DNA from: Craterostigma plantagineum
Lineage: Eukaryota > Streptophyta > Magnoliopsida > Lamiales > Linderniaceae
DNA: 64,000 bases
Direction: 5' to 3'
NCBI GenBank assembly: GCA_027422505.1
Contig: JAPQWV010000017.1
Location: forward strand, 19,655,501 to 19,719,500
This document shows, one piece after another, positions 57,470-64,000 of the stretch (position 1 is its first letter; every line of letters starts with the position of its first letter). The position numbers and the translations under genes are program-made. Below the pieces are notes generated by a model. It did not search any database and was not told the DNA's origin. It worked only from the letters and a program-made list of their open reading frames with translations.

Positions 57470-59160
57470 TGATGGACGCCGCAAACGACGATCGATCGCC
57501 GCTGGTAGAAGAAATACTCACGCCAGAGGAGATGTAAAGAAGGATGAGGGAGAGATTTGAGACGAAATTCTCTGAGATGGGGAAGCTAAGGGCTGAAGTG
57601 GAAATGTTGAGGGCCGAATGGACGCGAAAAACTCGGGTCGAGTCGCCAGAACGGCCCGAGACTGAAGAGGAAGAAGCAGAAAGGTTACGCAAGGAAGCGG
57701 AAGTTCCGCGTGAGGAGGAACAGGACAAAGAAGCTGAGGAAAGGCCGTCGAGAGAGGAAATAAACGTCCTGCGAGCCCGGAAAAGGGGAGGGGTGACGGC
57801 GGAGGAACATATTACAGAATGGGAGCAGATGAAAGAGGAAATTAAGAGATTGAAGGAGTTAGCTAACCCGCAAATACCCCTCCCAGTCCAACGCGGCTCC
57901 CCCTTCTCACAGGAAGTTAGTCGGGCGCCCCTGCCGAATAACTTTCGATTCCCCGACATGAGTCGGTATGATGGCTCGGGACCCCCCGAGGATCACTTGG
58001 CCAGCTTTGAAGGAAACGCCGCACTCTATCAATTGGCAGACGCGATCAAATGCCGCGTGTTCGCCACGACCCTCGCAAAAGGAGCTCAGCAATGGTTCAC
58101 TATGTTACCTACTGGCGAAATCCATAGCTTCGCAGACTTCACTCGGGCCTTCCTAAGACAATTTTCGAGTAGCCGACGAAGACCCTTATCGGCTGTGAAT
58201 TTGTTGAACATGAAGCAAGGAGATCATGAGAGTCTACGAGATTATCTGAAACGGTTCAACAGGACCATGATGGAGGTCCCGACCGCTACTTCGGACCTGT
58301 TGATAGCGGCTTTCCAAAATGGGCTGAAAGAAGGGGACCTATCGCTGGTAAAAAAGTACCCGACTATGGTGGAAGATCTGATAATTAGGGTGGAAAAGTA
58401 CGTATGGGTGGAAGAAGCACACAACTTCAAGAAAGGGGATAAGGAGAGAGCGATCGGGACAGTGGACGTCACTCGGGGACTGGCTCGCCCCATGGGCCCG
58501 AAGGAGGAAAATCCTCAGGGGGAAACCCAAAGAGGATCCAGGCCCAGCGATACCCAGTGGAAGGTGAACAAAGCTCGAGCATTGGAAATCTGTGAGGAAC
58601 GGTACTCCATTAGGAGGCCGGCTAAAAGTAAGAATGGACCCGGGAATCCCGTGTCGAAATCATATTGTGAGTTCCATTGAGAGTATGGACATACGACCGA
58701 AGCCTGCTTCCATCTGAATGACGAGCTCGAGAGAATCATAGCGGCCAACCCTGAAGCTCGGGCAGAGTTAGTGGTTGGCGGGGAGGCTAACGTCTCGCGA
58801 AAGTATTTTAGGAGGGATTTCGAACAAAGATCAGGAAGAAACCACCCGTATGCGAACGACAGACCACAAGGAAGGTTTAGTAGGTCGCCTGAACGGAGAC
58901 AGGCTGGACACAGAAGGTGAGATAGGCAAAATCAGGAGCAAGGAAACAATCAGCGAACACCAGAGCCTGTCCAGGCTCCCGCGGAAGCATACGTGCCCCC
59001 GCGTAGAATCAATATGATATTCGGAGGACCTGCGATCGGGGTTTCAAACAGAGCCAGGAAGGCGGAGGCAAGAAAATTGGAAATTTGGAGTAACTTCGGT
59101 ACACAAGCGCTCAGGACCTGTCATCTCATTTGGGCCCGAAGATTTCCACGCAGGGGAGGA
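57470..59160 (+). pseudogene. gag of the Tat Gypsy, broken
   Basis: The probable start is 57470 (MMDAANDDRS), but TAA at 57535-57537 stops it; the frame is then open from 57544 to 58680. A charged coiled-coil region (57550-57860) precedes the Retrotrans_gag-type domain, with FADFTRAFLRQF near 58135 and LNMKQGDHESLRDYLKRFN near 58205. A knuckle-like C-x2-H...H-x4-C (YCEFH, EYGHTTEAC) spans the TGA at 58678. Two more breaks follow before the protease. Confidence 0.8.
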
Positions 59161-62100
59161 CTCACATGAAGGTGCCCTGGTAGTCCGAGCCGAAATAGCC
59201 AATCATGATGTGGGAATAGTGTTTATTGATAATGGGAGCTCGGTGAACATCATCTTCAAAGAGACCATGGATCAAATGGAGCTGGGAAAATATCAAGTGG
59301 ACCCTGTGGAAACAGCTTTGTTCGGTTTCACAGGACACGTCATCGAGGCGGTAGGCTTGATCCAATTGCCTTTGACGTTGGGATCGGGCGAACTTAAAAA
59401 GACCCTAATCACCCCTTCTTGGTGGTGGACAATCGTAGGAGAAGTGCTAGGGGATCGAAAAGTAGCGTGCAAATGTTATGTGGAAGAAGTGAAGATCGAG
59501 TTAAAGTCCTTGAAGAACCGACGAGATAGTGCCCCCAAAAGCCGAGGAGCCTTTTACGCAATACACGCTATTCAAGAAGTAGGAGCCGAGGGGGAGATAG
59601 AGGAGGTCGTGATCAGACCCCCTTCGGGAACAGTTAAGATTGCCGGGGATCTGCCGCTCGAGCTGAAAGCGGATCTTATCAAACAATTGAAGAAGAATGA
59701 GGACGTGTTCGCCTGGTCGGCGAGTGAGCTGACAGTGATACCCCGCGATATAATGGAACATCGTTTGAACATTTCTTCTACGGTACGACCAGTTTTTCAA
59801 AAGAAAAGACATCTAGGAGCACAGAAAGATGCTATAGTCAAGGAGCAGGCCGGGGAACTCTTGAAAGCAGGATACATACGCGAGGTTCAATTCCCCACCT
59901 GGCTATCAAACGTGGTGCTGGTTCCCAAGTCGGCAGGGAAATGGCGGATGTGTGTTGACTTCAGGGATCTAAATAAAGCATGTCCGAAGGACTGTTACCC
60001 CTTGCCGATGATAGATCAATTAGTGGACTTCACGGCTAGACATGAGTTGTTATGCTTCCTGGACGCCTATCAAGGTTATCATCAGATCGGGCTGGCCGAG
60101 GAAGACTAGCCCAAAGTCAGTTTCATTACGTCGGAAGGAACCTTCTGTTACATGGTCATGCCTTTGGGCTAAAGAACGCTGGAGCCACATACCAAAGACT
60201 GATGGATCGGGTTTTCGAGGCTCAGATCGGGAGAAATGTGGAAGTTTACGTAGATGATATTCTGATCAAGTCCAGGACGGAGAATAGCTTCTCGGGAGAT
60301 CTGCGGGAGACATTCTCTACGGCCCGAAGATATGGATTGAAGCCGAACCCCGCTAAGTGCACGTTCGGGGTGCGATCGGCGAAGTTCTTGGGATACATGG
60401 TTACCCGGTCGGGCATCGAAGCGAACCCGGATAAAGTGAAGGCCATTGCCGATATGGTATCTCTTAAAACTCTCAATGAAGTTCAAAGGCTGACAAGGAG
60501 GATCACGACCCTATCTCGTTTTATCTCGCGATCTGCCGAGCGGAGCATGCCCTTTTTCAAGGTGCTGAGGAAAGTGAAAGATTTTGAATGGACACCGGAG
60601 TGTGAAAAAGCCTTCCAGGAGTTGAAGGAGTACTTGAGGGAGCTGTCAGTTCTGAACAAACCGAAGCCCGGGGAAGAACTCACGGTTTACCTCTCAACTA
60701 CCCTCGAGCAGTCAGTTCGGTCATGGTCCGAGAAGAGGAAAAGGTGCAGAAACCAATCTACTTCGTCAGCCATCTCCTGAAGGGTGCAGAAGTTCGATAG
60801 ACCTCCCAAGAAAATTGCTGTTAACCTTAGTGATTACGGCTAGGAGATTGAGGCCGTACTTCTTGTCACGTCCGATCGTAGTGTTGACCAACAGTCCTTT
60901 GGGGATGATCGTCACCCGACCGGATATTTCGGGAAGATCGATCAAGTGGGTTTTACTGAGTTACGAGAGTACGATATTCAATTCCGACCTCGAGTGGCTA
61001 TCAAGGCACATGCCTTAGCTGATTTTATCGTCGAGATAGCAGAAGAAGGACCAGTCGAAATGTGGAAGATCTATGTGGATGGATCTTTTTGCCAATTCGG
61101 GAACGGAGTCGGGCTAGTAATCTTCTCACCCTGGGGTGAAGAGACTAGTTTGGGGATAAGGCTAGATTTTCGAGCCTCCAACAATGAAGTCGAGTACGAA
61201 GCCCTCTTACTCGGAATGAGGACAGCGATAAGGATGGGGTTGACCCGAGTAACTTTCTGCTCCAACTCACAACTGGTCGATCAACAAACCGAGGGAAATT
61301 TCGCTATGAAGGAAGATAGGCTGGCGGAATACGCAAAGTCTTTTGAGAAGCTGAGAAAAATTCGAAGAGATTAAGTTGGAACTCATTAACAGGAAAGAGA
61401 ACGAAAAGGCAGACAGAATAGCCAAATGGGCAAGCGCGTTGAGTGCGCTCGAGGGAGGTATTAAAGTAGAAAGAGCACCCCAGGTTCATCAGATCGAGGA
61501 AGCAGGAGAACTAGAACCCGAGGATTGGCAGTACGAAATCTACCATTATCTCGAGAAGCAGATCCTGCCCGAGGACAAGATTCAGGCCCGAGTGAGGCAC
61601 AAGAGGTCCGGCCGTTTTACTATCATAGACGGGGTCCTGTACAAAAGATCTTACTCGGGCCCTTTATTAAGGTGCCTGTCGGGGGAAGAAGCCGAGGAAG
61701 TCATGATAGATATTCATGAGGGAAGTTACGGAAGCCACATCGGAGGAAGAGCCTTGGCGCTGAAGGCCATGCTAGCAGGTTTTTTCTGGCCAACCATGAG
61801 GACTGGCTCCATCAGAGTGGTGCGAAGTTACTTTAGATGCCAGAAACATGCAGATTTGCAAAGGGCACCAGCGGAAATGATGAAAGCGGATGTGTCGGCT
61901 TGCCCATTTGACCAATGGGGGTTGGACATAGTCGGACCATTCGAGGGTAATGCCTCACAGAAGAAATTTCTCCTGGTCGAGATTGATTATTTCTCCAAAT
62001 GGGTGGAGGCCGAGGCCTTGGCACGGATCACTGAAGCAGCGGTAATTGCTTTCCTATGGAAGAATATCCTATGCCGGTTCGGGATCCCGAGAAGGCTGAT

Positions 62101-62728
62101 AAGCACAATGGAAGACAGTTTAGTTGACGCAAACTAAAAGTGTGGTGCGAAGGTTATGGGATCGAGCAAATATTTACCTCCGTGGCCTACCCGCAGAGCA
62201 ATGGTCAGGTGGAAGTAACCAACCGAACGATTGTCCAGGCCTTGAAGATACGACTCGACGGGCTAAAGAGGGCCTGATTCAATGAATTACAAAGTGTACT
62301 TTGGTCCTATCGAACCACCCCTCTAGCTGGAACGAAGGAGACTCCATTCAGCTTGGTGTACGGGAGTGAAGCCGTGTTGCCCGTGGAAATAGGTCAGGAA
62401 AGTGCCCGAATAATAGGCTACTCAGAGGAGAATGACCAGCTCCGTGCTGATGAACTGGATCTGATCGAAGAAGGGAGGCAAAGGGCTGCACTCAGGATGG
62501 CAGCTTATCAAAGAAAGATCACTTGAGCCTATAATCGGAAGGTATGCCTGAGAAGGTTCGAGGAAGGGGAGCTGGTCATGAAGGAAATACAACACAAAGG
62601 GGAAAGAGGGAAATTGGATCCGAAGTATGAAGGACCGTACAAGGTGATCAAGAAAGTCGTGGAAGCCGCCTACTACCTGGAAGATTTGGAGGGGAAAAAG
62701 CTAGAAAGCCGCACAACGCCCGACACTT
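59161..62728 (+). pseudogene. pol of the Tat Gypsy (protease, RT, RNase H x2, integrase), broken
   Basis: Protease: VFIDNGSSVNII near 59220. Reverse transcriptase: 59760-60780 with KWRMCVDFRDLNKACPKD near 59940, FGLKNAGATYQRLMD near 60163 and YVDDILIKS near 60248; a stop/frameshift lies at 60108. The first RNase H is heavily damaged (60680-60950). The second is at 61060-61370 (IYVDGSFCQFGNG). Integrase: HEGSYGSHIGGR zinc finger near 61720, QWGLDIVGPFEG near 61915 and WVEAEAL; a one-base loss near 62105 removes the frame at the second catalytic Asp, and later parts (PQSNGQVEVTNRT near 62192) sit in other frames with stops at 62275 and 62524. It ends near 62728. Non-functional as read. Confidence 0.85.
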
Positions 62729-62900
62729 GAAGAAATATTACCCGTGATGCGCCCTCGGAGTCGAACCTGATCCCCCTATTATTATACTTACGCTTTATTT
62801 GTTTTCTTAGTTAGGAGATTTTCTTAGCACAAATCGTTTATCTTTATTTCTGAACCCTTGCATTTTGTTGAATGAAGTTGCTTATGTCCGAAAGAATGTG
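62729..62900 (+). other. start of the Tat 3' untranslated region
   Basis: No ORF; leads into the minisatellite. Confidence 0.5.
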
Positions 62901-62914
62901 GAGACGAAAATGAA

Positions 62915-63415
62915 GAGAAGTCCTCGAATGAGGCCCGATCACCCGTGAGGGTGAAGAAAATCTCCGAACAAAAATGAAAAAAAGTCCTCGGATGAGGCCC
63001 GATCACCAGTGAGGGTGAAGAAAACCTCCAAATGGAAATGGAAAAAAGTCCTCGGATGAGGCCCGATCACCCGTGAGGGTGAAGAAAAAATCTCCAAACG
63101 AAAATGGAGAAAAGTCCTCGGATGAGGTCCGATCACCCGTGAGGGTGAAAAAAACCTCCAAACGAAAACGAAGAAAAAGTCATCGGATGAGGCCCGATCA
63201 CCCGCGGGGGTGAAGAAAATCTCCAAACGAAAACGAAGAAAAAGTCCTCAGATGAGGCCCGATCACCTGTGAGGGTGAAGAAAACCTCCAAACGAAAACG
63301 AAGAAAAAGTCCTCGGATGAGGTCCGATCACCCGCGAGGGTGAAGAAAATCTCCAAACGAAAACGAAGAAAAGTCCTCGGATGAGGTCCGATCACCCGCA
63401 AGGGTGAAGAAAATC
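62915..63415 (+). repeat. Tat 3' minisatellite, eight copies of about 65 bp
   Basis: Each copy has GTCCTCGGATGAGG(C/T)CCGATC, ACCCG(T/C)GAGGGTGAAGAAAA, TCTCCAAACGAAAACGAAG and A-runs. Starts are at about 62919, 62980, 63046, 63113, 63179, 63245, 63310 and 63373; the last copy is partial. Tandem arrays in the long 3' region are frequent in Tat elements. Confidence 0.95.
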
Positions 63416-63776
63416 GCCGGGAAAAGCACAGTTGTTGGTCAATATTAAAACGATGGAGGATGCGTGAAGAAGCAGGAATTATACTTAACAATATGAATGC
63501 AAAAGTATAAAAGTGCAAAATCCTCGAAAAACTAGAAGCTCCGCAATTCGCAGGGCTGAATAATAAAATGACAATATATAGCGAAAGGTAAAACAAGGAA
63601 AAATATCTATCGCCTCAGCTCCCGAGCATAGGACATGCCCAGACGTCGGGTCCCCGAGAAGGTAAAGGCCTCTTCATCTTGAGGAGACCTTTTACGTCTT
63701 AACCCCGAAATCCGACCCGAGTACGGGAGAAAAGACGCCTCACACGATTAGGGGATCGAGCCCGATCATTTCTCCC
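63416..63776. other. Tat 3' region, no gene seen
   Basis: Spacer between the minisatellite and the antisense coding remnant. It would be the 3' untranslated part of that antisense frame. Confidence 0.5.
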
Positions 63777-63962
63777 TCAGAACTTTGAGCGAATACCTTG
63801 GTTCTCAGCATGGGAATCGGCCAACAACTCCTTTAGCTCAGCGATTTGGCAATCCTTCTCGCTCAGGAAGGTAGTTAGTCGGGTACAAGCATCCTCATAA
63901 TGCTGAAGTAGGGCATGTTGTTGGGTACAACGCCGAAGTACCTCGCAAGAAAGTGAGTAGGA
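63777..63962 (-). pseudogene. antisense ORF remnant in the Tat 3' region
   Basis: Minus-strand frame of about 60 codons without a Met start, ending TGA at 63777-63779. The product has EVLRRCTQQHALLQHYEDAC then FLSEKDCQIAELKELLADSH, a convincing heptad coiled coil, and ends GIRSKF. It is opened by a TAG at about 63960, so it could be the last exon of a longer antisense gene or a broken one. Some Tat/Grande-type elements carry an extra gene in reverse orientation in this position, which fits. Too short to be sure. Confidence 0.45.
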
Positions 63963-64000
63963 CTAACGAAGAAAGTTAGGAAAGAGTAAAGATAGAAGGG

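Larger units (their letters stand above)
56510..64000 (+). mobile_element. Ty3/gypsy element, Tat lineage, cut by the window edge
   Basis: An LTR ending ...GGTCCACATCA at 57431 is followed by a primer site, gag, pol, a long 3' region with a minisatellite and an antisense coding remnant. The polymerase block is followed by two RNase H-like parts, the second with YVDGS and NNEVEYEALLLG wording. A second, archaeal-type RNase H is the Tat-lineage marker. The 3' LTR is not reached. The left boundary is uncertain because no second LTR is available; it lies between the bHLH donor at 56491 and about 56580. Confidence 0.85.

Noticed and set aside
62915..63415. Regular repeats resembling a CRISPR array
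   Set aside because: No unique spacers: the whole 65-bp unit repeats. It lies in a plant Gypsy element.
62824..63596. Minus-strand ORFs with repeated HPRTF/FGDFLHPRG-like peptides
   Set aside because: They are translations of the 65-bp minisatellite in reverse; the periodicity is the DNA repeat, not a repeat protein.

Overview
This is nuclear DNA of a flowering plant, most likely a eudicot. It holds intron-rich genes with GT-AG introns, AT-rich intergenic DNA and a dense load of LTR retrotransposons, including Ty1/copia, Sirevirus and Ty3/gypsy Tat types. I cannot name the species. There is no prokaryotic-style operon, CRISPR array or phage.

Host genes: (1) a small conserved plant protein, minus, 2313-2639; (2) a complete five-exon NIP aquaporin, minus, 7687-14677; (3) a complete 15-exon mitochondrial serine hydroxymethyltransferase (SHMT), plus, 18271-22953; (4) a glycine-rich-domain protein (GRDP), plus, 42425-50685, broken by a nonsense codon and by a Copia insertion in an exon; (5) a decayed first exon of a bHLH factor, plus, 55850-56491, directly followed by a Gypsy LTR.

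Mobile DNA, left to right: a LINE 3' part split by a solo LTR (1-1782); a 1-kb element with only gag and a perfect target-site duplication (TSD) (4598-5605); a hAT MITE (6175-6758); a 5.7-kb Copia in NIP intron 4 (7954-13609); a Sirevirus-type solo LTR (15558-17338); a second solo LTR in SHMT intron 4 (19001-20452); a foldback element (23570-24449); an old minus-strand Copia (24450-40323) split in its reverse transcriptase by an 11.1-kb Sirevirus with near-identical LTRs (25600-36706); a Copia with identical LTRs and unusual TA...CT ends inside the GRDP exon (44025-49004); a second hAT MITE (50976-51421); an internally deleted Copia (51961-54913); and a Tat-lineage Gypsy that runs off the right edge (about 56510-64000) with a 3' minisatellite and an antisense coding remnant.

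Four of the five host genes have been hit or bordered by retroelements. The outcomes differ: intron insertions leave NIP and SHMT intact, while the exon insertion (GRDP) and the junctional insertion (bHLH) accompany broken genes. I found no clearly new molecular system. The most unusual items are the TA...CT Copia with its freshly disrupted host gene, the young Sirevirus with broken gag-pol but an open third ORF, the 1-kb gag-only element, and the antisense remnant in the Tat element.
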